DNA of 64,000 nucleotides from Kibdelosporangium aridum (GCF_900176515.1 NZ_FWXV01000001.1:1832699-1896698); one strand, 5' to 3'; counted from the first letter of the stretch, positions 10,223-20,546 are shown. Notes: a model not told the origin generated them from the letters alone. Program-made: numbers and translations.

Positions 10223-10226
<4 letters not shown>
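9471..10226 (+). CDS. Class I SAM-dependent methyltransferase
   Basis: This 251-residue methyltransferase has SAM motif I as LLDIGCGTGRDLEYLA around residue 52, an acidic end of strand 2 (VVGVDHQQAM) and a post-motif EDMRTLRL. The C-terminal half (LVHDHVNYRLLYPKELEYY) resembles small-molecule rather than nucleic-acid methyltransferases. Its stop overlaps the ATG of the lyase gene by four bases (ATGA), so the two are translationally coupled and probably act in the same pathway. The substrate is unknown. Confidence 0.8.
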
Positions 10227-12112
<1,886 letters not shown>

Positions 12113-12151
12113 CTAACGCAGTAACGCAAAGCACCGACACCCGGGGGATCG

Positions 12152-12667
12152 ATGACCGATCGGGACACCGCGTTCGCGGATTATTTCGCGGCGCGGTCGG
12201 ATGCCATGCGCCGCACGGCATACCTGCTGTGCGGTGACTGGCACCGTGCCGAGGACCTCGTGCAAGTGACGTTCACCAAGCTCTACCTGGCTTGGCAGCG
12301 CATCACCAGGCACGACGCGTTGGACGCCTACGCCCGCAAGACGTTGGTGCGGACGTTCCTGTCCGAGCGGCGCCTCGGCTGGTTCCGCAAGGAAAGCGTC
12401 TCCGACGAGCCCGCCGACATCCCGATCACCAAGGCGGGCCCGGAAGACCGGATGGTCCTGCAGGAGGCACTCAAGCAGGTACCACCCGGCCAGCGAGCGG
12501 TGCTGGTGCTGCGCTACTGGGAGGACATGTCGGTCGACGAGACCGCCGGCACCCTCAACTGTTCCACCGGGACGGTGAAAAGCCAGGCCGCGCGGGGGCT
12601 GCAGACGCTGCGCGACCTGCTCACCGACCAGATGACCCCGACCTTTGATCGAAAGAGGATCTCCTAG
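12152..12667 (+). CDS. SigE-family ECF RNA polymerase sigma factor
   Basis: This 171-residue sigma factor has region 2 (MRRTAYLLCGDWHRAEDLVQ) and region 4 (VPPGQRAVLVLRYWEDMSVDETA, then STGTVKSQAARGLQTLR). The short size and sequence match the actinobacterial SigE-like group of Streptomyces relatives, usually paired with a membrane protein. ATG 12152 has a gggggatcg ribosome-binding site. The next gene starts two bases after the stop. It should direct RNA polymerase to a small regulon; the inducing signal is unknown. Confidence 0.9.
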   Translation: MTDRDTAFADYFAARSDAMRRTAYLLCGDWHRAEDLVQVTFTKLYLAWQRITRHDALDAYARKTLVRTFLSERRLGWFRKESVSDEPADIPITKAGPEDRMVLQEALKQVPPGQRAVLVLRYWEDMSVDETAGTLNCSTGTVKSQAARGLQTLRDLLTDQMTPTFDRKRIS

Positions 12668-12669
12668 CG

Positions 12670-13524
12670 ATGAACGAGCAGGAACTGCGCGACGGCCTGC
12701 GAGAGATCATGGCGGTCAGCAGCCAACCGCCCCCGATGAACCCCAACACCGCACTGGACGCCGCCAAACGCGCCCACAAACGCCGCCGCGCCAGCTGGGC
12801 AGGCGTCGCCGCCGGCGCCGCTGTGGTCGCACTGGCCGCGGGCACCGCCTTCGCGCTGGCCCCCGCCGGCGAGTCACTGCCCATCGGCCCCGCCGCAGCC
12901 CCCACGACAACCAGCAACCCGGACAGCACCAAAACCTCCTGGCCCAACGGCCAGGTCGACCGCACCGCACGCAGCGGTCCCCGCGCCAACACCGCCGACG
13001 GCGTGCTCACCGCGCTCAAAGCCGCGCTGCCCGACACGGTGAAGGTCGACGAGGAAGCCGCCTACCCGGGCTCCGGGGACAAAGTCACCGGCTCGCAGGC
13101 GTCCTTCGACAAGTACACCGGCCCGGACAAGAAAGAGGTCTGGCAGTACCTGGCTACCGCGGCGGTCACCAGGAAATCCGCCCCGAACGACGGCACCGGC
13201 CGCGTCATGGCCTTGGTGTACACGCCCGGCAACAGCTATCCGGCCGACGTCTGCGAGCTCGCGCCGAGGTTCTGGGGCGCGGGTGGGGCGTGCCAGACCA
13301 TGGTCGTGCAGGGCAAGACCGTCGGTGTGGTCGCCCAGCCCGAGGACACCGGCATCGACGGCATCGTCGGCTACCGCTACGACGACGGCACCGTGGTGTT
13401 CGTCGCCCAGTCCAAGCAATCCAACAACGAAGGCCCGGGCAAGGGCAGCTCCATGGCCACGGCGCCGCTGACCGTCGATCAGCTCGCCGCGCTGGTGCTC
13501 ACTCCCTCGTTCAAAGTGCAGTGA
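12670..13524 (+). CDS. Single-pass membrane protein, putative anti-sigma partner
   Basis: This 284-residue protein has a short charged cytoplasmic N-terminus (MNEQELRDGLREIMAV, then KRAHKRRRASW), one transmembrane helix at about residues 45-62 (VAAGAAVVALAAGTAFALA), a Pro/Thr/Ser-rich linker, and a long extracellular domain. It starts two bases after the sigma-factor stop. This topology is the standard partner of SigE-family factors, where the cytoplasmic end can bind sigma and the outer domain senses a signal. No zinc anti-sigma (ZAS) motif is present, so anti-sigma activity is inferred from position. Confidence 0.7.
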   Translation: MNEQELRDGLREIMAVSSQPPPMNPNTALDAAKRAHKRRRASWAGVAAGAAVVALAAGTAFALAPAGESLPIGPAAAPTTTSNPDSTKTSWPNGQVDRTARSGPRANTADGVLTALKAALPDTVKVDEEAAYPGSGDKVTGSQASFDKYTGPDKKEVWQYLATAAVTRKSAPNDGTGRVMALVYTPGNSYPADVCELAPRFWGAGGACQTMVVQGKTVGVVAQPEDTGIDGIVGYRYDDGTVVFVAQSKQSNNEGPGKGSSMATAPLTVDQLAALVLTPSFKVQ

Positions 13525-13533
13525 TTCCCCGTA

Positions 13534-13560
13534 CCTCGGGAGCGCCCCTCGCTCCCGAGG
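13534..13560 (+). terminator. Rho-independent-like terminator hairpin
   Basis: A perfect 11-base-pair stem (CCTCGGGAGCG at 13534-13544 and CGCTCCCGAGG at 13550-13560) with a 5-base loop lies 9 bases after the sigma/membrane-protein operon. There is no U-tract, as is common in high-GC actinobacteria. Confidence 0.75.
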
Positions 13561-13626
13561 TCACCAAAGCCACGTATCAGGACACGCTCTCGCCGCTCTG
13601 CTCAGCTGAGACGGAAGGGAGCGCGT

Positions 13627-14655
13627 ATGCCCGAGGCGATGAGTCTGGCCGAGTTCACCGCGGCCATCACCCCGCTGACCGTGCCGCAGCGGGTCGCGAT
13701 CGTCGAACGGGCGCTGGTCCAGTTCGGACACACCGACGCCGTGCACCGGTTGCGCACCTTGCGTTCCTGCGTGCACATGACCGACGAACGCGCCTTCCAC
13801 CGCGAGCTGGCCGCCGTGCACCGCTCACAAGGCCAGACCTACCTGCTGCCGGAACCGTACGCGAGCCGGTTCGCCTATCTGCCGTTCCGCCTGGAACGCA
13901 CCGGCGCCAGCGAGTACCTGATCACCAAAGTCGTCGCCGGGTACGCCGCCGTGCAGCCAGGCGCGCAAGTCACGCACTGGAACGGCACTCCCATCGGCTG
14001 GGCCGTCGCGCTCATCGGCGCCCAGGCCTGCGGCCCGACACCCACCGCCAACCTCGCCCGAGGACTGGACTCACTGACCCTGCGTCCGCTGATGACCTGG
14101 CTGCCGCCCGGTGACGACACCGTCGCCATGACCTACCTCAGTCCCGACGGCAGCCCGCATTCGCTGCGCGTACCGTGGCGCGTCGGCGAAATCCCCGCAC
14201 CGGCCACCGCACGCCAGGACATCGACCTCGACGCGGACGCCCGGCTACGTGCCCGCAAACTGCTGTTCCGCCCGGACGTGGTCGCCGCGGAAGGCGGCCA
14301 CACCGCCGTCCGGCTGGACAAACCCGTCGCCGTGGCCGACGGCGATATCCCCACGCACATGCCCGGCGTGCTGCGCGCCCGTGTCGTCGGGCGCGTCGGG
14401 CACGTGCGGATCTACACCTTCCACGTGCGCGAACCCGCCGCGCTGCAGGCCGAGATCGACCGCCTGCTGGCACTGCTGCCGTCCACCACCGCGATCGACG
14501 TGCGGGGCACCGGCGGCATGCTCGACACCCCGCACATCCTGATCGACGACCACGCCGAGGACCTGTTCACCCGGCGGGACCTGCTGGGCGACAACGCGGA
14601 TCTGCTGGCTCAGCTGCTGAACACCGGCACCAACGCGACCGCGAACAGCCCGTAG
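13627..14655 (+). CDS. S41 (tail-specific protease)-like protein lacking the catalytic half
   Basis: This 342-residue protein has the layout of the N-terminal part of an S41/C-terminal processing peptidase: a helical cap, a PDZ-like segment (GAQVTHWNGTPIGWAVALIG) and the start of the protease core (VGHVRIYTFHV and TTAIDVRGTGG). In active S41 enzymes the Ser/Lys dyad follows that DxRGxGG strand. Here the protein ends about 40 residues later in unrelated sequence (LLNTGTNATANSP) and overlaps the convergent exchanger gene by 46 bases. It is probably inactive as a protease, either a truncated relic or a binding protein. ATG 13627 has a gaaggga ribosome-binding site. Confidence 0.6.
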   Translation: MPEAMSLAEFTAAITPLTVPQRVAIVERALVQFGHTDAVHRLRTLRSCVHMTDERAFHRELAAVHRSQGQTYLLPEPYASRFAYLPFRLERTGASEYLITKVVAGYAAVQPGAQVTHWNGTPIGWAVALIGAQACGPTPTANLARGLDSLTLRPLMTWLPPGDDTVAMTYLSPDGSPHSLRVPWRVGEIPAPATARQDIDLDADARLRARKLLFRPDVVAAEGGHTAVRLDKPVAVADGDIPTHMPGVLRARVVGRVGHVRIYTFHVREPAALQAEIDRLLALLPSTTAIDVRGTGGMLDTPHILIDDHAEDLFTRRDLLGDNADLLAQLLNTGTNATANSP

Positions 14656-15602
14656 AACGCGCCGACGATCGACAGCCTGCGCACGCTCAACCGCCCGGAC
14701 CGCAACGTGATCAGCAGGTACACCACCGCGAGCATGGTCACCCCGCCGGCGATCAGCAGCGGGGAATCCAGCCGCCACGGCGTGAACAGCAGACCGAACC
14801 CGCTCGGCACGGTCGCCTGGATCATCATCGACCCGGACACGTTCGCCAGCGCCAGCTTGGTCTTGCCCTGCCGCACCCAGATCACCGCGTTCATGATCTC
14901 CGGCAGCTCGGTCGCGATCGGCGCCAGCAGCAACGCCGTCAACGTCGCGGGCAACCCGAGCATCGGCCCGACCGCGTCCAGTTGCAGCACGAACAACCGC
15001 GACGCCGTGAAGATCACCGCCAGCGCGCCCAGCGTCTGCGCCACCACCGCCCAGGTCGCCGGCTCGGCCCGGCGGCGCTGCAGCTTCAACGGCTCCAGAT
15101 CCTCCGGCGTGCTGTCGGTGTCCTGCTGGCGCATCTCGCGCACGCAGTAAGCGGCGTACACGGCGAAGAACAGGAACCCCAGCCACGGTTTGATCGCGAA
15201 CGCCACCAGCCCCAGCCCGACCTTGACCACGAACACGGCGATGAACCACGTCTGGTCCTTGGCGAGCTTGTCGACGTCGCCCCAGTCCTGCGGCGCGCCA
15301 CGGCGCCTGCTGGCCAGCAGACTCCACCCGATCACGCCGTAGGCCACCGTGGCCAGCGCCAACGGCCCGCCCATCGCCGCGCCGACACCGAGATCACGCT
15401 GCTCGGGCGTGTCACCGAAGGCCACCGCCACGAACGTCACGACACTTTCCGGCAACGCGGTACCGATCGCCGCGAGCACAGTGCCGACCGCGACCGTGCC
15501 GACTTTCAGGCGACGGCCGAGCCACTCCACGGCGTTGACGAACCACTCGCAGGACAAGTAGATCGCGACCGCGCAGCCGATCAGCAAGGCGAAATGAATC
15601 AC
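14610..15602 (-). CDS. CaCA-family cation exchanger (probable Mn2+/Ca2+ exporter)
   Basis: This 330-residue membrane protein has about ten hydrophobic segments and the two inverted alpha-repeats of the Ca2+/cation antiporter superfamily: VLAAIGTALPES near residue 43 and LLLAPIATELPE near residue 230, each with the essential acidic residue. It starts at GTG 15602 behind a ggagga ribosome-binding site. The 5' leader carries a probable yybP-ykoY riboswitch, a class that controls manganese exporters of several families, so manganese or manganese/calcium efflux is the likely role. The divergent ArsR gene may add transcriptional control. Confidence 0.9.
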   Translation of the reverse strand: MIHFALLIGCAVAIYLSCEWFVNAVEWLGRRLKVGTVAVGTVLAAIGTALPESVVTFVAVAFGDTPEQRDLGVGAAMGGPLALATVAYGVIGWSLLASRRRGAPQDWGDVDKLAKDQTWFIAVFVVKVGLGLVAFAIKPWLGFLFFAVYAAYCVREMRQQDTDSTPEDLEPLKLQRRRAEPATWAVVAQTLGALAVIFTASRLFVLQLDAVGPMLGLPATLTALLLAPIATELPEIMNAVIWVRQGKTKLALANVSGSMMIQATVPSGFGLLFTPWRLDSPLLIAGGVTMLAVVYLLITLRSGRLSVRRLSIVGAFYGLFAVALVPVFSS

Positions 15603-15654
15603 TGGGGATCCTCCCGCACCGCGGGCCGAACTCCCCGGGAGCGCACCGGCGACC

Positions 15655-15799
15655 TCGACCCACGGCGCGCATCAAGTCATGCGTCCGTTGTGGGTCGAAG
15701 GTCTCGCCCGCCTTCCTGCACGAGAAGGCCGCCGGGCCGGGCTCACGCTCGCGCGAGAACCAGTGTGTCGACCGCGACGTTGGGGGCTACTCCCCTTCG
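15655..15799 (-). promoter_or_regulatory. yybP-ykoY (Mn2+-sensing) riboswitch with competing hairpin
   Basis: Read on the minus strand, the leader of the exchanger has the class hallmark GGGGAGTAGC (15786-15795), a GTCGACACACTGG-type middle stretch, and a closing GGCGAGACCTTCG (15696-15708). P1 forms between CGAAGG (15794-15799) and CCTTCG (15696-15701). Directly downstream, TCGACCCAC (15690-15698) pairs with GTGGGTCGA (15655-15663) and shares three bases with P1. The two structures are therefore mutually exclusive, as expected of an expression platform. I assign the family from the remembered consensus and gene context. Confidence 0.85.
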
Positions 15800-15829
15800 T
15801 TCGGCACCAACCCTGCCGTAAGCGAAGCT

Positions 15830-15844
15830 AATTGTCAATCAATT
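15830..15844. promoter_or_regulatory. Candidate ArsR operator between exchanger and regulator
   Basis: AATTG-TCAAT-CAATT is a perfect 5-base-arm inverted repeat in an AT-rich island of the shared region. On the minus strand it contains TTGACA (15833-15838), a consensus -35 box facing the riboswitch leader, so binding of the ArsR protein there could block transcription. I could not find a matching -10 box. Confidence 0.45.
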
Positions 15845-15897
15845 GCGCAAGCGTCAGACTGTGGCGCGGGCCTCGTTCGGGAAGAATCCAACGCGCC

Positions 15898-16263
15898 ATG
15901 AGCGAACCGACACCGACCGACGAGCCGACCCGCCCGCAACTGCAATCGGCGGCGGCCACATTCGCCCTGCTCTCCGCCCCGACCCGGCTGCACGTCGTCT
16001 GGCTGCTGGCCCGTCACGAGTACGACGTCGGCACCCTGGCGGAGCGCATCGGCACGACGGTCGCCGCGGTCAGTCAGCACTTGGCCAAGCTCCGCCTCGC
16101 CGGCCTGGTCGCCGCCCGCCGCGACGGCCGACGGCAGATCTACGCCGTGGAAGACCCGCACGTGCTCACCCTGGTCGAGCAGATCTTCGAGCACATCGCC
16201 CCCGACGGCACGCTCGCGCCCGACCCGCCCACCCCACGGCACCCGAACCGGCCCGCGACATAA
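15898..16263 (+). CDS. ArsR-family transcriptional regulator
   Basis: This 121-residue protein has a single winged helix-turn-helix typical of ArsR/SmtB repressors: FALLSAPTRLHVVWLLA, then VAAVSQHLAKLRLAGLVAARRDGR. No CxC or CxxC metal box is present, but Asp/His residues near the C-terminus (EDPHVL, FEHIAPDG) could bind Mn2+, Zn2+ or Ni2+. ATG 15898 was chosen over a longer upstream start. It is divergent from the CaCA exchanger and is its likely regulator. Confidence 0.85.
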   Translation: MSEPTPTDEPTRPQLQSAAATFALLSAPTRLHVVWLLARHEYDVGTLAERIGTTVAAVSQHLAKLRLAGLVAARRDGRRQIYAVEDPHVLTLVEQIFEHIAPDGTLAPDPPTPRHPNRPAT

Positions 16264-16366
16264 GAACCCGCAGCTCGGTCTGTCGAACGCGGCGGCGGAT
16301 ATACCGAACGGTGCCGGTGACCAGCCGGTTCGCGTTGAGTACGGACCGGCAATGGCGCCAAGGCCG

Positions 16367-16840
16367 TCAGCCGGATCCCGCGGCCTGGCGATCGCTGAGG
16401 TCAGCCGTCAGGTCCCTGCGCGGCAGCGGGCTGGAGTACACCACGCTCGTGGTGACCGGGCCCAGGCCGCTGATCCGGCCGGTGGTCTGCTCGAGGTGGC
16501 GCATCGAACGCGCGATCACCTTGAGCACGAAGCAGTCGTCGCCGGTCACGTGATGCGCCTCGACGATCTCCGGCGTGCCGGCCAGCAGTTCGTGGAACGG
16601 CTTGTAGTTGCCCGTCGGATAACGCAGCCGCACCAGTGCGAGGATCGTGAACCCCAGCCGGTCCGCGTCCACCACCGCGGTGTAGCCGCGGATGATCCCG
16701 GCCTGCTCGAGCCTGCGGACTCGCTCGGTCACCGCGGATGCCGACATCGACACCGCCCTGGCCAGTTCGGCATAGCTGGCCCGGCCGTCCCGCTGGAGTT
16801 CCTCCAGGATGCGCCAATCCGTGGCGTCCAAGGTTTCCAC
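16367..16840 (-). CDS. Lrp/AsnC-family transcriptional regulator
   Basis: This 157-residue protein has the AsnC helix-turn-helix (ATDWRILEELQRDGR, MSASAVTERVRRLEQAGII) and the RAM ligand-binding domain (GFTILALVRLR, ending in a VVYSSPLP strand). The GTG start at 16840 gives the normal length. It is divergent from the frameshifted rhodanese gene about 100 bases away; in actinobacteria this pairing of an AsnC regulator with a rhodanese is familiar. The effector is presumably an amino acid. Confidence 0.9.
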   Translation of the reverse strand: METLDATDWRILEELQRDGRASYAELARAVSMSASAVTERVRRLEQAGIIRGYTAVVDADRLGFTILALVRLRYPTGNYKPFHELLAGTPEIVEAHHVTGDDCFVLKVIARSMRHLEQTTGRISGLGPVTTSVVYSSPLPRRDLTADLSDRQAAGSG

Positions 16841-16940
16841 GGCTGCGTAGCTTAAACGCCGTGGAAAACCCGGCCGCTCAGCCGTAACGCCGTGGATCAC
16901 CACTTCACGGCAAACCCGCAGGTCAATACCGTTTCCAGGC

Positions 16941-17361
16941 ATGGACGCCCTCGGATTCTTCGCCGCCCGCCTGCAGTTCCAGACCGACGTCTCCGACGTG
17001 CACGCCGGCACTGGAAACCACACCCGGGTTCGTGCTCATCGACTCACGCGGCGACGCGGGCTGGCACCAAGGCCACATCCCCGGCGCACTGCACATGCCC
17101 ACCGCCGACATCCCGCGGCACGCCCCGTCGACCATCGATCCCGCCACGCCGGTGGTCACCTACTGCTGGGGACCGGGCTGCAACGGCGCCACCCGGGCCG
17201 CGCTCGAGTTCGCCAAACTCGGCTACGCGGTCAAGGAAATGCTCGGCGGCATCGAGTACTGGATCCGCGAGGGCTTCCCCGTGCAGACCGCCGACGGCAC
17301 AACCCGGCAGCCCGCCGATCCGCTCACCGCTCCGCTGCACGCCATCACGTGTGACTGTTAG
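16941..17361 (+). pseudogene. Rhodanese-domain protein with a frameshift near its N-terminus
   Basis: The gene begins MDALGFFAARLQFQTDVSDVH at ATG 16941, as a complete rhodanese of this type would. After GACGTGCACGCC the coding frame shifts by one base, and the natural continuation (PALETTPGFVLIDSRGD) is in the next frame. An extra base at about 17003-17008 (gccggc) explains it. The second frame runs to 17361 and keeps the whole active-site loop YCWGPGCNG, with the catalytic Cys. A shortened product could start at GTG 17032 but would lack the first strand and helix. It is either a recent pseudogene or a sequencing error. Confidence 0.75.
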
Positions 17362-18238
17362 CCCGCCGCGCGGTGCGGTCGATGCCGTCGACCAGCGTCG
17401 GCCACACCGCGCGCGGCAAGTCGTGGCCCATGCCCGGCACCAGGATCAGCTCCGCGCCGGGAATCGCCCGCGCGGTCGCCTTTCCGCCCGAGACGTGCAC
17501 CAACGGGTCGGCCTTCCCGTGGATCACCAGCGCCGGGATCCGCAGCCGCCGCAACTGGGACGTCCGGTTGGCCGCCGAGGTGATCGCGACCAGTTGGCGC
17601 ATCGTCCCGGCACGGTTGACGCCACGGTCGAACGTCCGTGCTGCCCGCGTGCGCATCCGGTCCTCGTCGAAGGTGAACCCCGGCGAGCCGATCAGCTTGA
17701 ACGTCGAGAGCACCGCCTCGACGTAGCCGTCGCGTCCCTTCGGTGGCTTGCCCAGCAACGACGGCAGCACCCGCGGATTGGGCCAGCCGACGCGCTTGTC
17801 GCCGGTCGTGGACATCACCGACACCAGCGACCGGACCCTCGCCGGATGCCGGATCGCCAGCGTCTGCGAGATCATCCCGCCCAAGGACACGCCGGTGACG
17901 TGCGCGGACTCGATGCCCAGGTGATCGAGCAGCCCAGCGGCGTCATCGGCCATGTCATCGAGCGAATACGGCGGGGGCTGCCGCAGAAACGACCCGATCA
18001 GCGACACACGGCCACTCATCGCCTGTGACCGGCCGCAGTCGCGGTTGTCGAAGCGGATCACGTGGAAGCCGCGGTCGGCCAGCAACCCGCACAGGTCGTC
18101 GTCCCACCAGATCATCGGCCCGCCGAGACCCATGATGAGCAGCAACGGCCGGCCGCCCGGGTCGCCGATGGTCTCGTAACAGATCCGCACCCCGTTGATG
18201 TCCGCACTCTGCTCTGCCACTCCCCGATTCTGATGCAC
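17345..18238 (-). CDS. Alpha/beta hydrolase
   Basis: This protein of up to 297 residues has an intact alpha/beta-hydrolase fold: oxyanion loop GLGGPMIWWDD, GVSLGG elbow with the Ser, acid in GKADPLV and His in GMGHDLP. The FDNRDCGRS strand is typical of a common actinobacterial esterase group. GTG 18238 is the longest start; GTG 18220 (AEQSADING) is equally plausible. Its 3' end overlaps the rhodanese by 17 bases. The substrate is unknown. Confidence 0.85.
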   Translation of the reverse strand: MHQNRGVAEQSADINGVRICYETIGDPGGRPLLLIMGLGGPMIWWDDDLCGLLADRGFHVIRFDNRDCGRSQAMSGRVSLIGSFLRQPPPYSLDDMADDAAGLLDHLGIESAHVTGVSLGGMISQTLAIRHPARVRSLVSVMSTTGDKRVGWPNPRVLPSLLGKPPKGRDGYVEAVLSTFKLIGSPGFTFDEDRMRTRAARTFDRGVNRAGTMRQLVAITSAANRTSQLRRLRIPALVIHGKADPLVHVSGGKATARAIPGAELILVPGMGHDLPRAVWPTLVDGIDRTARRANSHT

Positions 18239-18316
18239 CCAAACGGTTTCGGCGACGTTCTGCCGCGATCATGCGTGTCACACGGGCCGCGTGGGAAAGC
18301 CGGATACGTTGACCGC

Positions 18317-19096
18317 ATGATCGACGCGCTCTCCTACGAAGTCCACGGGTACGGCCCGGGGCTGGTGCTGCTGCACGGCATCGGCAGCCGCGGCACCACC
18401 ACCTGGTCGCCCGTGGTGGAGCAGCTCGCGGTCAAATACACCGTTGTGCTTCCCGATCTGCCAGGGTCGGGCGACAGCCCGTTGCCGAACGGGCCGATGG
18501 CCATCGAGACCATCGCCGATCAGATCGTGGCCACCGCGCACGCAGCCGGGCTGAGTGAATTCGTCGTCTGCGGGGTCAACGTGGGTGCCGCGATCGCCAT
18601 CAAAACAGCCGCACGCTGGCCCGTACGGGTGCGCGGCCTTGCCACGGTCGTCGGCTTCGCCCACCCCCGCGTGACCCTTCGGCTCAACCTGGAGCTCTGG
18701 GCGTCCTTGACCGCGCACGGCGACGTCGTCACCACCAGCAGGCTGCTGACCAGTCTGTGTTTCGCCGAGCAATACCTGGCCGTTCTCCCGCCCGCCGCGG
18801 TGGACCAGATCGTCAAACAGTTCGGCAAGCAGCTGGCACCGGGCACGGCCGAACAGATCGCCTTCACCCTGGGCATCGACGTCCGCGACGATCTCGCCGC
18901 CGTCAACGCGGACACCCTGGTCGTGGTGGCCACCGACGACCGGTTCGCCGCTCCCGAACACTCCGCGGAGATCGCCGCCGGGATCCGCAAGGCGCGCCTG
19001 GTCGAGGTGCCCGGCGGGCACGCGGCCATCTTCGAGGATCCCGAGCCGACCCTGGCCGCACTGACCGAGTTCCTCCGTACCCTGGCCGTCACATGA
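18317..19096 (+). CDS. Alpha/beta-hydrolase-fold protein with Asn in place of the nucleophile
   Basis: This 259-residue protein keeps the hydrolase fold: oxyanion region VLLHGIGSRG, acid in ATDDRFAAP and His in GGHAAIFEDP. The nucleophile elbow reads CGVNVGAA instead of GxSxG (codon AAC at about 18580), so it cannot be a classical serine hydrolase. It may be a non-catalytic binder, a hydroxynitrile-lyase or cofactor-free dioxygenase-type member, or a decayed enzyme. It is divergent from the preceding hydrolase and overlaps the monooxygenase gene by 8 bases at its 3' end. Confidence 0.8.
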   Translation: MIDALSYEVHGYGPGLVLLHGIGSRGTTTWSPVVEQLAVKYTVVLPDLPGSGDSPLPNGPMAIETIADQIVATAHAAGLSEFVVCGVNVGAAIAIKTAARWPVRVRGLATVVGFAHPRVTLRLNLELWASLTAHGDVVTTSRLLTSLCFAEQYLAVLPPAAVDQIVKQFGKQLAPGTAEQIAFTLGIDVRDDLAAVNADTLVVVATDDRFAAPEHSAEIAAGIRKARLVEVPGGHAAIFEDPEPTLAALTEFLRTLAVT

Positions 19097-20546
19097 TGGC
19101 TTTGATGTAGGCGAGCACGGCGTCGGAGTCGTCGCCGTCAGCTGTCAAGGCGACGTAACCGTCCGGGCGGACCAGAACGAGGGTGTCGGTGTCGATTCCG
19201 TAGGTCTGGAACGCATCCGCGTCCTGCGTCACGAGGTGGGTATGGATGCGGTCGGTGAGCCGCGCGAGGGCCTCCGCGCATCCCGCACCGAACCCCAGCA
19301 ACGTGAACCCAGGTCCGCGAAAAACGTCGAACAGCCGGACCTGGCCACCGTCGGGCGTCGTCAACCGCGCATCCGGTGCGCGATCGCCTGCCTGCAGCCG
19401 GTCGGCGCGGTCGACCAAGTCCCGCGACAGTGAGCTCCAGCGGTAGTGCAGGCCCAACTGCCGCACGTCATCGGTCATCCCGGCGTCCACACCGGCGCTG
19501 CGCTCCCGTGAGCCGGCAAGGACCGCCGCGCTCGACCGCGAACTCGTACGCAGGGTCCACTCGGCGATCGGCAGCCGCTCCTCCTGATAGGTATCCAGCA
19601 GGCTGTCGGACGCGGACGCCAGTTTCCAGCCGAGGTTGTAGGCGTCCTGGATACCGGTGTTCATGCCCAGCCCGCCCGCGATCGGATGCACGTGCGCGGA
19701 GTCGCCGGCGAGGAACACCCGCCCGACCCGCAGCCGGTCTGCCACCCGGATGTTGATCCGGTAGATCGACAGCCAGGTCGGGTTGGACAACCGGATCGGC
19801 AGGCCGGTGCGCTCGTCCACGATCCGCTGGAAGGTCTCCAGCGACGGCGGCGAGTCGTCGACCGGGGACGCCTGGAACTGCCACGCCTTGGTGCCCGGCA
19901 ACGGACAGATCAGCACGATATGACCGTCACCCAACCATTGGTGCCACGCGTCGGCCGACAACCCGTCCACCTCCACGTCGCCGCACAACATCACCTGCGT
20001 CGCGTTCGTGTCACCTTCGAAACGCACACCGAGGCTTTTGCGGATCCCGCTCTTGCCGCCATCGCAACCAACCAGGTAGTCCACCTCGACCCGCTCAGTG
20101 CCACGGTCGGACACGATGGTCGCACTCACCGCGGTGTCGTCCTGGCTGAACTCGGTCAGCTCACTGCCCAGCTCCACCCGCACACCGAACTCCGCCAGCC
20201 GGGCACGCAACACCCGCTCGATCGCCCACTGCGGAATCAGCAGCGTGCCGAGATACGGCACGTCGGGCGCCGGCTTCAGGTGGCCGTAGAGGGCGACATC
20301 GCGGAGCACGCGATCCCGCTCGTAGTGCCGGAACACCACGTTCTGGGTACCGGCCTGGAGGATCTGCTCGGCCACCCCGAGGTCGTCGAAGACCTCGATA
20401 CTGCGCGGCTGCAGGCCCTTGCCGCGTGAACTGTCCGGGAACCGTGAGGCCCGGTCGATGATCCGGACCGACAGGCCACGGCGCGCGAGGTCGCAGGCGA
20501 GCGTGAGACCGGTCGGTCCGGCGCCGACCACGAGCACGGTGATCAT
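19089..20546 (-). CDS. FAD-dependent aromatic monooxygenase (class A)
   Basis: This 485-residue flavoprotein hydroxylase of the PheA/TfdB type starts with the dinucleotide fold VLVVGAGPTGLTLA, has the DG motif in GCDGGKSGIRKSLG, and the GD motif in GRVFLAGDSAHVHPIAGG. A C-terminal thioredoxin-like domain (FTLLGFGAGC) is present, as in phenol and polyketide hydroxylases. ATG 20546 fits the fold start. It uses NADPH and O2 to hydroxylate an aromatic or polyketide ring; the substrate is unknown. It is related to, but distinct from, the rox gene downstream. Confidence 0.88.
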   Translation of the reverse strand: MITVLVVGAGPTGLTLACDLARRGLSVRIIDRASRFPDSSRGKGLQPRSIEVFDDLGVAEQILQAGTQNVVFRHYERDRVLRDVALYGHLKPAPDVPYLGTLLIPQWAIERVLRARLAEFGVRVELGSELTEFSQDDTAVSATIVSDRGTERVEVDYLVGCDGGKSGIRKSLGVRFEGDTNATQVMLCGDVEVDGLSADAWHQWLGDGHIVLICPLPGTKAWQFQASPVDDSPPSLETFQRIVDERTGLPIRLSNPTWLSIYRINIRVADRLRVGRVFLAGDSAHVHPIAGGLGMNTGIQDAYNLGWKLASASDSLLDTYQEERLPIAEWTLRTSSRSSAAVLAGSRERSAGVDAGMTDDVRQLGLHYRWSSLSRDLVDRADRLQAGDRAPDARLTTPDGGQVRLFDVFRGPGFTLLGFGAGCAEALARLTDRIHTHLVTQDADAFQTYGIDTDTLVLVRPDGYVALTADGDDSDAVLAYIKAIM

